From: Clostridia bacterium
GTDB lineage: Bacteria; Bacillota; Clostridia; Oscillospirales; Acutalibacteraceae
Direction: 5' to 3'
Length of the DNA: 38,272 nt
Assembly: GCA_017522205.1 (NCBI GenBank)
Contig: JAFWZS010000077.1
Coordinates: 1-38,272 of the forward strand
How positions within the stretch are numbered: the first letter of the stretch is position 1; every line of letters starts with the position of its first letter. The notes under the pieces are model-generated. The model saw nothing but the letters and a program-made list of their open reading frames with translations, ran no database searches and had not been told where the DNA came from. Positions 15,418 to 23,583 of the stretch are shown piece by piece. Both the position numbers and the translations under genes were made by a program.

Positions 15418-16043
15418 AAAACTTCATCTGTATTGTGTGCAATGAAATCTGCACCGTTTTCTATAAGCTCTTTTTCATCACGAAACCCCCAGGTGACGCC
15501 GATGCATTTAAGAGAGGCATTATGTGCCGTCTGTACATCAACCTCGCTGTCCCCCACATATATGCACTCGTCAGCTGTAATGCCGAATACATCAAGAACC
15601 TTAAGCACATTCACGGGGTTGGGCTTGCGTTCTTCTTCAACGCTTACGCCTATAGCGCATTCTATACCCGGAAAGTAGTCCTTGCAAAGGCCCACAACTG
15701 CCGGGTGAAGCTTGTTTGAAACAACGGCGGTTTTTATACCGTTTTCTCTGAGCTTTTCTATAAGCTCGTTCACTCCCTCGTAAGGTGCGGTGTTATCTGC
15801 CATATGAAGAAGGTAATGCTCTCTGAAAACATCGAGACATTCTGCGTTTGTCTCTTCGTCAGTACCCACGGGTGTGGAGCGCTCCATAAGCTTTTTAACG
15901 CCGTTACCTATGAAGCGTCTGACCTCATCGATTGTTCTTTCGGGAAAGCCGAAGGTGCGCAAGGCGTGGTTAACCGAATTGTAAAGATCTGTGAGGGTAT
16001 TGAGAAGAGTTCCGTCAAGGTCAAAAATTACTGCTTTATACAT
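15396..16043 (-). CDS. HAD-family phosphatase (phosphoglycolate phosphatase/Gph-like)
   Basis: 215 residues. Motif I is VIFDLDGTLLN with the nucleophile D8 and acid D10, motif II is AVVSNK, motif III is the lysine in EERKPNP and motif IV is IYVGDSEVDVQTA. The helical cap between about 15 and 85 puts it in the Gph/PgmB subfamily of small-molecule phosphatases. It starts 11 nt after the glycogen phosphorylase stop codon and shares its transcript. A hexose-phosphate or phosphoglycolate substrate is possible. The cap of beta-phosphoglucomutases is similar, so a sugar-phosphate mutase cannot be excluded, although the context of glycogen breakdown fits phosphatase or mutase equally. The ribosome site (AAGGCGAAAAGGT) is modest, consistent with coupling. 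Confidence 0.85.
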   Translation of the reverse strand: MYKAVIFDLDGTLLNTLTDLYNSVNHALRTFGFPERTIDEVRRFIGNGVKKLMERSTPVGTDEETNAECLDVFREHYLLHMADNTAPYEGVNELIEKLRENGIKTAVVSNKLHPAVVGLCKDYFPGIECAIGVSVEEERKPNPVNVLKVLDVFGITADECIYVGDSEVDVQTAHNASLKCIGVTWGFRDEKELIENGADFIAHNTDEVLKQVSGC

Positions 16044-16054
16044 ACCTTTTCGCC

Positions 16055-18460
16055 TTATCTTACGGGCTTTGTGTGCCAGATGTCTCTTGCGTAGTCGTTG
16101 ATTGCTCTGTCAGCAGCAAATCTGCCTGCACCTGCAATGTTCATAAGTGACATCTTATTCCACTTGTCTCTGTCTTTCCAGACCTCGTCAATCTTCTTCT
16201 GAGTAGCTCTGTAATCTGCAAAGTCAGCAAGAACCATATAGGGGTCGTGGTGAATGATTGTGTTGCCGATTTCGGGGAACTGTTTGCCGCCGATACCCTG
16301 CTGAATGAAGTCAACAACTCTCTTAAGCTCGGAATTGTTGTTGTAATAGTTAATGGGTGTGTAGCCGGTTCTCTTGAGGTCGTTAACGATTGGGGTTGTC
16401 ATACCGAAGAGGAACATATTTTCGTCGCCCACAGCCTCGTTGATTTCAACGTTTGCACCATCAAGTGTGCCGAGGGTGAGAGCACCGTTAATCATAAGCT
16501 TCATGTTACCGGTTCCGCTTGCTTCTGTGCCTGCAAGAGAAATCTGTTCACTGATGTCAGCGGCAGGCATAAGCTTTTCTGCCATTGTAACGTTGTAGTC
16601 TTCGAGGTAAACTACCTTAAGTCTGCCCTTCATGTCGGGGTCGTTGTTAATAAGGTCTGCGAGAGCGCAGATAAGAGAAATAATCTTCTTTGCAACGAAG
16701 TAGCCTGAAGCAGCCTTTGCACCGAAAATGTAGGTGTGGGGAACGAAGTCGCCGTTCGGATTGTCCTTGATTTCAAGATACTTTGCAATAATCTGAAGTG
16801 CGTTAAGGTGCTGACGCTTATATTCGTGAAGACGCTTAACCTGAACGTCAAAGATTGAATTCGGGTCAATTTCAATGCCTGTCTTTTTCTTCACATACTT
16901 AGCAAAAGCCTTTTTGTTTTCAAGCTTGATTTCGCCGATTTTGTTGAGAACTTTCTTGTCCTTAGCGAACTTCTTAAGCTTAAGGAGCTCGTCAGCTTCA
17001 TAAATGAATTTGTCACCGATAAGCTCTGTAATATAATCTGTAAGAAGGGGGTTTGACTGACAGAGCCAACGTCTGTGAGCAATACCGTTTGTTACATTCT
17101 TGAACTTGTCGGGAGTGAGCTTGTAGTATTCGTTGAAAATGGTGTCCTTAAGAATCTGGCTGTGAAGAGCAGAAACGCCGTTTACGCTGTGGCAGCAGGC
17201 AACACAAAGGTTAGCCATTCTGATAGCACCGCCGGAAATAACCGCCATTTCTTCAACCTTGCCTGCATCAAATGTAGTGTTCCAGATGTGGCTTCTGTAA
17301 CGGTTGTCAATTTCCTTTACGATCTGATAAATTCTTGGAAGAAGAGTTCTGAACAGGTCTTCAGGCCAGCATTCAAGAGCCTCTTTCATAACTGTGTGGT
17401 TGGTGTAAGCGGTTGCCTTTGTAACAAGGTTCCACGCATCGTCCCAGCCGTAGCCGCATTCGTCAAGAAGAATACGCATAAGCTCGGGAATTGAAAGAGT
17501 GGGATGAGTATCGTTGATGTGGATGGCATTTGCCTCTGCAAAGTTTTCCATTGTGCTGTGGTGTCTCAGGTGTCTGCTTACGATGTCCTGAATTGAAGCT
17601 GAAACAAGGAAATACTGCTGCTTGAGACGAAGGCTCTTGCCCTCGTAGTGGTTGTCTGCAGGATAAAGAACCTTGCTGATAACCTCAGCCATAGCCTGTC
17701 TTTCAACGGCCTTCATATACTGGCCCTGGTTGAACTGAGCAAGTTCAAGTGCAGGAGCTTCACTCTTCCAGAGACGGAGAACGGAGATGGCCTTGCCGTC
17801 CTTACCGCTTACATACATATCATAGGGTACAGCAATAATTTCATCTGAATTTCTCAGCTCAACGCTGTGGTAGTGTTCATCCCAACGGTCAACAACCTCG
17901 CCGCCGAAGTTAACCTTGCAGATATCCTTTTCTCTTCTCTTGAGCCATACCTCACCGCCGGGAAGCCAGAAGTCGGGAAGCTCTGTCTGCCAGCCGTCAA
18001 TAATCTTCTGCTTGAAAATGCCGCATTCATAGAGAATACTGTAGCCCATACCGTAATAGCCCTGAGTTGCAAGACCGTCAAGGTAGCAGGCAGCAAGTCT
18101 GCCGAGACCGCCGTTGCCGAGACCTGCATCAGGCTCACAGTCATAGAGCTTTTCAAGGCTGATTCCGAAATCCTTAAGAGCGTCAGTCATAACCTTTGTA
18201 AGGTTAAGGTTGTAAAGGTTATTCTTCAGTGAACGGCCCATAAGGAATTCCATGCTGAGATAATAAATCTTCTTTGATTCTTCGTTCTTCTTGTCAGCTC
18301 TGAAGTCAACAAGACCGTCGTGCATAAGGTCCTTGACAATAAGGGCAACGGACTTGTAATACTGCTCATCGGTTGCTTCCTCAATATTCACGCCGAAATA
18401 ATGTGAAAGCTTACCCTTGATGAGGTCCTTCGCTTGCTTCTTTGTAAGTGAATAATTCAT
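16055..18460 (-). CDS. glgP: Glycogen/maltodextrin phosphorylase
   Basis: 801 residues, the normal length of the family. It releases glucose-1-phosphate from alpha-1,4-glucans by phosphorolysis using pyridoxal phosphate. The cofactor lysine is K654 in EASGTGNMKLMINGALTLG. Other hallmarks are EPDAGLGNGGLGRLAACYLD near 110-130, HINDTHPTLSIPELMR, the active-site region VTNGIAHRRWL and VKRLHEYKRQHLN. There is no signal peptide, so it acts on intracellular glycogen. GGAGG precedes the start, and a promoter is visible at 18516-18544. The HAD phosphatase follows in the same transcript. Other glycogen genes (glgA, glgC, glgB) are not in the window. Confidence 0.97.
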   Translation of the reverse strand: MNYSLTKKQAKDLIKGKLSHYFGVNIEEATDEQYYKSVALIVKDLMHDGLVDFRADKKNEESKKIYYLSMEFLMGRSLKNNLYNLNLTKVMTDALKDFGISLEKLYDCEPDAGLGNGGLGRLAACYLDGLATQGYYGMGYSILYECGIFKQKIIDGWQTELPDFWLPGGEVWLKRREKDICKVNFGGEVVDRWDEHYHSVELRNSDEIIAVPYDMYVSGKDGKAISVLRLWKSEAPALELAQFNQGQYMKAVERQAMAEVISKVLYPADNHYEGKSLRLKQQYFLVSASIQDIVSRHLRHHSTMENFAEANAIHINDTHPTLSIPELMRILLDECGYGWDDAWNLVTKATAYTNHTVMKEALECWPEDLFRTLLPRIYQIVKEIDNRYRSHIWNTTFDAGKVEEMAVISGGAIRMANLCVACCHSVNGVSALHSQILKDTIFNEYYKLTPDKFKNVTNGIAHRRWLCQSNPLLTDYITELIGDKFIYEADELLKLKKFAKDKKVLNKIGEIKLENKKAFAKYVKKKTGIEIDPNSIFDVQVKRLHEYKRQHLNALQIIAKYLEIKDNPNGDFVPHTYIFGAKAASGYFVAKKIISLICALADLINNDPDMKGRLKVVYLEDYNVTMAEKLMPAADISEQISLAGTEASGTGNMKLMINGALTLGTLDGANVEINEAVGDENMFLFGMTTPIVNDLKRTGYTPINYYNNNSELKRVVDFIQQGIGGKQFPEIGNTIIHHDPYMVLADFADYRATQKKIDEVWKDRDKWNKMSLMNIAGAGRFAADRAINDYARDIWHTKPVR

Positions 18461-18515
18461 AAAAAACCTCCAAATTTATGGTAAAAAAACACTTATTTAT
18501 TTTATTTATATGGTT

Positions 18516-18544
18516 ATTTTATACTAAAATAGGGGAAATTTCAA
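18516..18544 (-). promoter_or_regulatory. Promoter of glgP
   Basis: On the minus strand TTGAAA (complement of 18539-18544), a 17-nt spacer and TAAAAT (complement of 18516-18521). A shifted -10 reading TATAAA overlaps it. Confidence 0.6.
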
Positions 18545-18679
18545 TAGTAAAGTAAAAAATTGTATACCTTGTATGTTTTTTGCTCTGTTTTTAGTTTTTA
18601 TATATACAAAAGAGGTACATCTTTAACAAAAAAATCCTTTCTGAATAAGATGTAATGACAACATTTCGGGAGGATTTTT

Positions 18680-19753
18680 ATGAAAGTGACAACCGGCAGT
18701 TTTCTCGGCGCCAATACACCACAGGGCTTTGTTTCCTTTTTTGATGAGCTTTATAACCCTTATGAAAAAAGCAGAGCCCTGATTATCAAGGGCGGACCGG
18801 GTACGGGCAAATCCACGCTTATGAAAGAGGTTCAGAAAAAGGCGGTGGAAAAAGGTTGTTCGGTTGAATGCGCCTTTTGCGCAAGTGATCCAAAAAGTCT
18901 TGACGGGGTGATTATCCCTGAGCTTTCCCTATGTATGGCTGACGGAACTTCGCCCCATGTTATTGAACCCAAGTTTCCCGGAGCCTGCGAAATCATTATA
19001 AATACGGGGGAATTCTGGGACAGTAAAGAGCTTTTTGAAAGAGGTGACGAAATACGTGCCCTCACCCTTGAAAATTCACTTCATCACCGAAGGTCGAGTG
19101 CCTATCTTTCCGCATCGGGAAAGCTTTTTTCAGAAAACCGCAGACTGCTTTCAGAGTATGTGAACACTGACAAAATCTATTCCTATGCCGTAAGATTCGT
19201 CAACCGTGAGCTGCCGAAGATAAGCGACGCTCCGGGAAAAAAGAAAAGGCGTTTTCTCAGCGCAATTTCGCCCGACGGCAAAGTGTTTCTCAGCGATACA
19301 GTAAAAAAACAGGCATACAGAATTATAGGGGTCGAAGATGAGTTCGGTGCTGCCGCATCTCTTCTCGTTGACCGCATAGGTGAGCTTGCAGTAAAAAGGG
19401 GCTATGACGTTTTCTTCTGCTACTGTCCCATGACGCCGAAAGGCGAAGCTGAGCATATTATCATTCCGAAGGCGGGTATAGCTCTTATAAGCGAACGGAA
19501 GAATCACAGAATTAACCTTAGCTATGACAGAGTTATACATTCAAAAAGGTTTCTTTATGAGGGCACAGAAGCGCACAGAAAACAGCTTCTTTTCAACAGA
19601 AAGCTGCAGAATCTGCTCACTGACGAGAGTATAAACTGCCTGAGAAAAGCGAAAGCAGTACATGACCGACTTGAAAAAATCTATATTGAAAATATGAATT
19701 TCAAGGGCCTTAGCCAACTTGCACAAAAAATAGCCGACGATTTTGTAAGGTGA
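18680..19753 (+). CDS. P-loop ATPase of the PRK06851 type
   Basis: 357 residues, with GGGAGG before the ATG. Walker A is IIKGGPGTGKST (36-46, lysine K44). The following pattern, in which C-A-S-D-P-K-S-L-D-G-V-I-I-P-E-L leads to DGTSPHVIEPKFPGACEII, matches a conserved uncharacterised clostridial ATPase family known as PRK06851 as I remember it. A second, weaker half (about 205-340) begins at FLSAISPDGKVFLSDTV and has a partial nucleotide-binding-like layout (YRIIGVEDEFG) without an intact P-loop. No transporter or DNA-binding partner is adjacent, and the gene appears to be transcribed alone. The biochemical role is unknown; members are often found in spore-forming Firmicutes. Confidence 0.7.
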   Translation: MKVTTGSFLGANTPQGFVSFFDELYNPYEKSRALIIKGGPGTGKSTLMKEVQKKAVEKGCSVECAFCASDPKSLDGVIIPELSLCMADGTSPHVIEPKFPGACEIIINTGEFWDSKELFERGDEIRALTLENSLHHRRSSAYLSASGKLFSENRRLLSEYVNTDKIYSYAVRFVNRELPKISDAPGKKKRRFLSAISPDGKVFLSDTVKKQAYRIIGVEDEFGAAASLLVDRIGELAVKRGYDVFFCYCPMTPKGEAEHIIIPKAGIALISERKNHRINLSYDRVIHSKRFLYEGTEAHRKQLLFNRKLQNLLTDESINCLRKAKAVHDRLEKIYIENMNFKGLSQLAQKIADDFVR

Positions 19754-19773
19754 AATAATATTTGAGTAAAATG

Positions 19774-19802
19774 TTGACAAACTTCCGCCGATGTTTTATA
19801 AT
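19774..19802 (+). promoter_or_regulatory. Consensus promoter of the small secreted protein gene
   Basis: TTGACA (19774-19779), exactly 17 nt, then TATAAT (19797-19802): a perfect housekeeping promoter. A palindrome at 19805-19817 sits at the expected transcription start. Confidence 0.9.
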
Positions 19803-19804
19803 CG

Positions 19805-19817
19805 TACTACAGTAGTA
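19805..19817. promoter_or_regulatory. Possible operator at the transcription start
   Basis: TACTAC-A-GTAGTA is a perfect 13-bp palindrome starting 2 nt after the -10 box. A repressor bound here would block a promoter that is otherwise at full consensus. The binding protein is not known. Confidence 0.4.
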
Positions 19818-19854
19818 TAACTATGTAAACATTATAAAGTGGAGGTAAATCCCT

Positions 19855-20373
19855 ATGAAAAAAGTATTATCAGTTTTCCTTGCAGCTCTTATGCTGTTCA
19901 CTTGCTTTGGTGTAATGGCTTATGCTGAAGAACCGTCAACATCCAAAACAGTTACAATTACATTCAAGTATCTTGTTGCTAACGCAGACGGCACAGGCAC
20001 AGAAGAACGTGTTGTAAAAATGGAAAAGGCATTTGAAAACGATAAGGGTGCATCAATTACATCCGGTCAGATGGACCATTATCTTGCAGATATGCCAAAA
20101 GAATTCTCTTATTCATATGATGCTGAAGATTTCCCGCCCAGAAAAGAAAGCAGAACATATAAGTTTGAGTACTTTGTTTCAGAGAAAGATCCTTCTTTTA
20201 AGCTTGATTTCAGAGGAAGCAACACCATCGTATTTACTGAGGATACCGTTTTTGTTGCAGACTATGCAATTGATGACACAGGCGAATATACAACATTCTG
20301 GGAATTTATTCAGTCAATTTTTGCAAGAATCAACGTGATCTTTGAATACTTCTCACAGATCTTCGGTTTCTAA
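19855..20373 (+). CDS. Small secreted protein of unknown function
   Basis: 172 residues, with TGGAGGT before the ATG. A clear signal peptide (MKKVLSVFLAALMLFTCFG) has a likely cleavage after VMAYA near residue 24. The mature part is short and acidic, with strands such as SKTVTITFKYLVANADG and an FVADYAID segment, and ends in an aromatic helix, FWEFIQSIFARINVIFEYF, near residues 148-166. A similar pairing of signal peptide and C-terminal amphipathic or hydrophobic helix is seen in the secreted protein at 31639. The helix may hold the protein at the membrane or cell surface; that is inferred. The perfect promoter suggests abundant expression unless the palindrome at 19805 is a repressor site. 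No family is recognised. Confidence 0.7.
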   Translation: MKKVLSVFLAALMLFTCFGVMAYAEEPSTSKTVTITFKYLVANADGTGTEERVVKMEKAFENDKGASITSGQMDHYLADMPKEFSYSYDAEDFPPRKESRTYKFEYFVSEKDPSFKLDFRGSNTIVFTEDTVFVADYAIDDTGEYTTFWEFIQSIFARINVIFEYFSQIFGF

Positions 20374-20387
20374 TATTAACAAAACAG

Positions 20388-20418
20388 ATGCAGTACCAAC
20401 ACGGTACTGCATTTCTTT
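20388..20418. terminator. Terminator between converging genes
   Basis: ATGCAGTACC (20388-20397) pairs with GGTACTGCAT (20403-20412) around a 5-nt loop, followed by TTCTTT. It serves the secreted protein gene and possibly the minus-strand gene ending at 20417. Confidence 0.8.
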
Positions 20419-20680
20419 ATCCCAGCTTGCCGAGAATAATCCCTACTGCTACACAGCAGAGACAGACAAAGCTGATAACAAGAATTTCTGTAAGGCTTTT
20501 TCTGCGCCTTTTATTATGGGGAGGTGCGGAAGCACCCTTTGCAATTGTGCCTGCCTTTTCCCTTATTTTGCTCTCGCTCAAGGAAGCGTAATCGGGACTT
20601 ACGAAAAACATGATTTTCTCGAAATATTCACTGCCTGTATCGCTGACTTCAACAACCCTGTGATTGACACCTTTTATCAT
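20417..20680 (-). CDS. Small single-pass membrane protein
   Basis: 87 residues. GGAGGG lies about 7 nt before the ATG on the minus strand. The first half, VVEVSDTGSEYFEKIMFFVS and then LSESKIREKAG, is soluble. A basic patch, HNKRRRKSLTE, precedes one membrane helix, ILVISFVCLCCVAVGIILG, at about 66-84, so the N-terminus should stay in the cytosol. Small proteins with this V-x-E-V-x-D-T-G-S-x-Y-F-E-K start are, from memory, widespread in clostridial genomes and uncharacterised. It borders the DnaA-box cluster at 20767, with its start pointing toward it. Confidence 0.7.
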   Translation of the reverse strand: MIKGVNHRVVEVSDTGSEYFEKIMFFVSPDYASLSESKIREKAGTIAKGASAPPHNKRRRKSLTEILVISFVCLCCVAVGIILGKLG

Positions 20681-20766
20681 AATTTTTCCCTCCGTGAATC
20701 TGTTTCCCTTTTATTGTTATAACTCTTTATATGATTTATTCCCAAGGAAGAAATGGAAATAATTTT

Positions 20767-20908
20767 TGTGCAAAACACCGAAAGCGAAAAACTCAGAATT
20801 AAAAATAATACAAAAAATTCTGTAGATTTTGTATTCTTTTACCAAAGAAGATTTTCCACACTTTCCACACACTTTTACACAGAAAAGTGTTGATAACTCT
20901 GTGGAAAA
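20767..20908. other. DnaA-box-like cluster, candidate replication origin element
   Basis: Within an AT-rich gene-free stretch (20681-21227) there are 9-mers fitting the DnaA-box pattern TTWTNCACA on either strand: 20767-20775 (minus), 20852-20860 (plus), 20873-20881 (plus) and 20900-20908 (minus). One-mismatch sites lie at 20861-20869 (CTTTCCACA) and 20888-20896 (TTATCAACA, minus). Five of these lie within 57 nt. The region is about 3 kb from rpmH-rnpA-yidC-jag, the block normally found next to oriC in Firmicutes, although dnaA itself is not in the window. The rest of the gap holds AT-rich sequence, a hairpin at 21055 and the mrp promoter. Confidence 0.5.
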
Positions 20909-21054
20909 AGTTAAAAACTCCCCATTTTTCTATAGTTTTTAAGGTGAAATATCTTAAACATGGGATTTTTAAGGTGTTGAAAACTTTTTTATTTCAAAAT
21001 CGGAACAAAGCATATTTGAAGAAATTCGGTGAAAAATTATGGTTAATTTGACTA

Positions 21055-21088
21055 AAAAGGTAAAAATCAGGATGAGGTTTTACCTTTT
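21055..21088. repeat. 11-bp perfect inverted repeat in the origin-like gap
   Basis: AAAAGGTAAAA (21055-21065) and TTTTACCTTTT (21078-21088) flank a 12-nt spacer. No gene ends nearby on the plus strand, so a terminator role is doubtful. It could be a protein binding site or a small-RNA end. Confidence 0.5.
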
Positions 21089-21152
21089 ATAAGGTAGCAT
21101 TAAAGTTGGTCGGATATAATTATATAAATTTCTGATGTTTACTCCAAATAAA

Positions 21153-21181
21153 TTGACAAAGACTTATTTTTGTATTATTAT
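21153..21181 (+). promoter_or_regulatory. Promoter of the mrp-like gene
   Basis: TTGACA (21153-21158), a 17-nt spacer and TATTAT (21176-21181), about 47 nt before the start codon. Confidence 0.75.
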
Positions 21182-21227
21182 ATATTACTGTTGACTAATA
21201 ACGTATTTCAGAAAGGTAGTGTTCAGA

Positions 21228-22040
21228 ATGAGTTCATGCAGCGGAAACTGTTCATCATGCTCATCAGCATCAGGATGCAAGGATAAAGATCCTCATCTTA
21301 AACAAAACGAATATTCAGACATTAAAAAGATATATGCCGTAGTAAGCGGTAAGGGTGGCGTAGGCAAGTCTTCCGTCACCGCAATGCTTGCTTCTGCAAC
21401 TCAGGCTATGGGTAAGCAGACAGCAATTCTCGACGCAGACGTAACCGGCCCTTCAATTCCCAAAATGTTCGGCATTGACGGAATGGCCCAGGCTGATGCA
21501 GCAGGAATGATTCCCTCTGTTTCAAAAACCGGTGTAAGAGTTATGTCCGTTAATCTTCTTCTTCCCGAAAAGGATGCTCCCGTTGTGTGGAGAGGTCCCG
21601 TAATCAGCGGTGTAATTCAGCAGTTCTTCACCGACGTTGCCTGGGGTGACGTGGATTATATGTTTGTGGATATGCCTCCCGGAACAGGTGACGTACCCCT
21701 GACTGTTTTCCAGAATCTCAAGGTTGACGGAATTATCGTTGTAACAACACCTCAGGATCTTGTAGGTCTTATTGTAAGCAAGGCAATCAAAATGGCAGAG
21801 ATGATGAACATTCCCGTTATCGGACTTGTTGAAAACTTCAGCTACTTTGAATGTCCCGACTGCGGAAAGAAGCATTCCATTTTCGGCGAAAGCAAAACAG
21901 ATGAAATTGCGGCAAAGTTCGGTCTTCCCGTGCTTGCAAAGCTTCCCATTGACCCTAAAACTGCTTCGCTTGCGGATAAGGGAGCAATTGAGCTTTCAGA
22001 TATGGATAAGGTTGTTCCTGTTGTGAAGGCATTGGTGTAA
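21228..22040 (+). CDS. mrp: Mrp/Nbp35-type Fe-S cluster carrier ATPase
   Basis: 270 residues from the ATG at 21228; the in-frame GTG at 21219 would leave only 1-2 nt to the AAAGGT ribosome site. The N-terminus has four cysteines (C4, C8, C11, C17), like the extra Fe-S site of Nbp35 proteins. The deviant Walker A SGKGGVGKSS is at 40-49, ADVTGPSIPKMFG at about 70-82, DYMFVDMPPGTGD at 143-155, and the bridging cluster cysteines C209 and C212 in YFECPDCGKKH. Such proteins are thought to assemble or transfer [4Fe-4S] clusters in the cytosol as dimers. That suits an anaerobe rich in Fe-S and radical enzymes; the nrdD activase would be one possible client, but this is only inference. It has its own promoter and no operon partner. 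Confidence 0.92.
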   Translation: MSSCSGNCSSCSSASGCKDKDPHLKQNEYSDIKKIYAVVSGKGGVGKSSVTAMLASATQAMGKQTAILDADVTGPSIPKMFGIDGMAQADAAGMIPSVSKTGVRVMSVNLLLPEKDAPVVWRGPVISGVIQQFFTDVAWGDVDYMFVDMPPGTGDVPLTVFQNLKVDGIIVVTTPQDLVGLIVSKAIKMAEMMNIPVIGLVENFSYFECPDCGKKHSIFGESKTDEIAAKFGLPVLAKLPIDPKTASLADKGAIELSDMDKVVPVVKALV

Positions 22041-22179
22041 TTTTTTATTCACAGAAACTGTAATTTTTATATAAAGGCAGAATACTTGTTCACACAAGAT
22101 TTACATTGAATTTGTAGTTTAATGCATTGTTTCTGCTATTCTTTAAAAAAGAGAGAATCAACTTCAAAGGAGCAGCCTG

Positions 22180-23229
22180 ATGAAAAAAATTCTTAGAAAT
22201 ATATTTTTGAGTATTCTTGTAATTATTCTTGTTGCTGTGGGTGCGGCCTGGTATACCCTTTTCGGTATGAACGAAAAGCCTCCCGTAAGCAATAAGACTT
22301 ATGTTGTGGACAACAACGGAACAACCTATCTCGCCGTAACAGACGATGACGGCGTTACATACGCAGTTGTAACGGACGAGGACGGCAATCGCCACGCAGC
22401 AAAGTTTGAAAACGGCACTGTCGGTGAAATTGTGGGCAACGTAAACGCTGACGTAAACCCCGAAGACCTTCCCACAAACTACACAGGTCCCAACATTGAT
22501 GTTGACATCAACCCTGAGGATTACACAGGTGAGGTTTCGACAACAATTTCTACAACAAAGCCCAACACAACAAATAAAAACGACAGCGGAAAGAAGCCTC
22601 AGAAGGAAACAACAACCGCCTCACAGAATAACGACCCATACAGACTTGAAGCCTTCAGAATCAAGAAGTACCATCAGGCAATTTCAAGCGGTACTTTCCT
22701 TATGGAAACAACAATGGAAGACGAAGAGCTGGGTTCAACTCCCGTAATTATGGCTGTTAAAAACGGCAACACCTATGTGGAAACATCCATGAGTGCGGAA
22801 GGCATCAATCTTGCAGCAAAGGTTATCTATATAAAGAGCACAGAAACAACATATCTCATTATTGATAACTGGAAGAAGTATACTAAGCTTCCCGCAGAGC
22901 TTATGGGGGACTCAGAAGGACTTGATATGGCAGGCTCTCTTAAGGAAAGCTACTCTGACGAAGACCTTTCAGATGTTAAGGTTTCAGAGGTTGAGCTTGG
23001 CGGCAAGAAGCTTATTCTTGAATCATACAACAACGGCGGCACCACAGTAAACTATTATTTTGACGGTGAAAAGCTCATAAGACGAGACGACGTTTATTCA
23101 GACGGCACTGTTTCATCAACAGTTTTCTCAAAGTTCACTACAAACGTACCCGATTCCTACTTTGAAGTACCCAAGGGCTACGGCTATCTGAATCTTAGTT
23201 GGCTCGAAAGCCTCGGCGCTTTCGAATAA
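22180..23229 (+). CDS. Membrane-anchored extracellular protein of unknown function
   Basis: 349 residues, with AAAGGAGC before the ATG. One N-terminal helix (about 8-29) follows a short basic start and has no cleavage site or lipobox, so it is probably an uncleaved anchor with the rest outside. Residues about 40-75 are beta-rich with repeated TYxVV-D-x-x-G units. A low-complexity Thr/Asn/Lys linker spans about 115-150. A globular domain (about 155-345) begins at YRLEAFRIKKYHQAISSGTF and resembles the LolA/LppX-like beta folds only in its strand pattern (FLMETTMEDE, VYIKSTETTYLI, KLILESYNNGG). No known family is recognised with confidence. It follows the mrp gene by 139 nt and precedes the family A repeats. 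Confidence 0.7.
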   Translation: MKKILRNIFLSILVIILVAVGAAWYTLFGMNEKPPVSNKTYVVDNNGTTYLAVTDDDGVTYAVVTDEDGNRHAAKFENGTVGEIVGNVNADVNPEDLPTNYTGPNIDVDINPEDYTGEVSTTISTTKPNTTNKNDSGKKPQKETTTASQNNDPYRLEAFRIKKYHQAISSGTFLMETTMEDEELGSTPVIMAVKNGNTYVETSMSAEGINLAAKVIYIKSTETTYLIIDNWKKYTKLPAELMGDSEGLDMAGSLKESYSDEDLSDVKVSEVELGGKKLILESYNNGGTTVNYYFDGEKLIRRDDVYSDGTVSSTVFSKFTTNVPDSYFEVPKGYGYLNLSWLESLGAFE

Positions 23230-23232
23230 AAT

Positions 23233-23562
23233 CGTCAATAACGGCACAATATGACGTTTTTTTACCCGCTCGCAGTACCTTCGTACAGCTTCGGGGATAA
23301 AGAAAACGCCATCTTGCACCGTTCTTGCCAATTTTATAATCTTTTGTCAACAATGGCATAATATGACGTTTTTTACCCGCTCGCAGTACCTTCGTACAGC
23401 TTCGGGGATGAAGAAAACGCCATCTTGCACCGTTCTTGCCAATTTTATAATCTTTTGTCAACAATGGCATAATATGGAGTGATTTCACCCGCTCGCAGTA
23501 CCTTCGTACAGCTTCGGGGATAAAGAAAACGCCATCTTGCACCGTTCTTGCCAATTTTATAA
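23233..23562. repeat. Three tandem copies of the family A palindromic repeat
   Basis: Units begin at 23233, 23345 and 23456, a period of 111-112 nt. Each has the core ACCCGCTCGCAGTACC, a GTAC-CTTC-GTAC turn, CGGGGAT, and an AAGAAAACGCCATCTTGCAC right arm that folds back on the GACGTTTTTT left arm. The third unit differs in the left arm (GGAGTGATTTC). The single copy at 2521-2609 shares the layout. Units are joined by GTTCTTGCCAATTTTATAA. Minus-strand frames across them run through the repeats and are not credible genes. Confidence 0.85.
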
Positions 23563-23583
23563 CCTATATCAATTTGATAACAG

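Noticed and set aside
16247-16708. Plus-strand frame of 153 codons
   Set aside because: It is the complement of glgP and lies over its PLP-lysine region.
23195-23554. Minus-strand frames of up to 119 codons with repeated peptides
   Set aside because: They are produced by the tandem family A repeats; the peptides shift frame between units and no ribosome site is seen.
23233-23562. CRISPR array
   Set aside because: The period of 111-112 nt is conserved throughout; there is no short constant repeat with unique spacers and no cas gene nearby.
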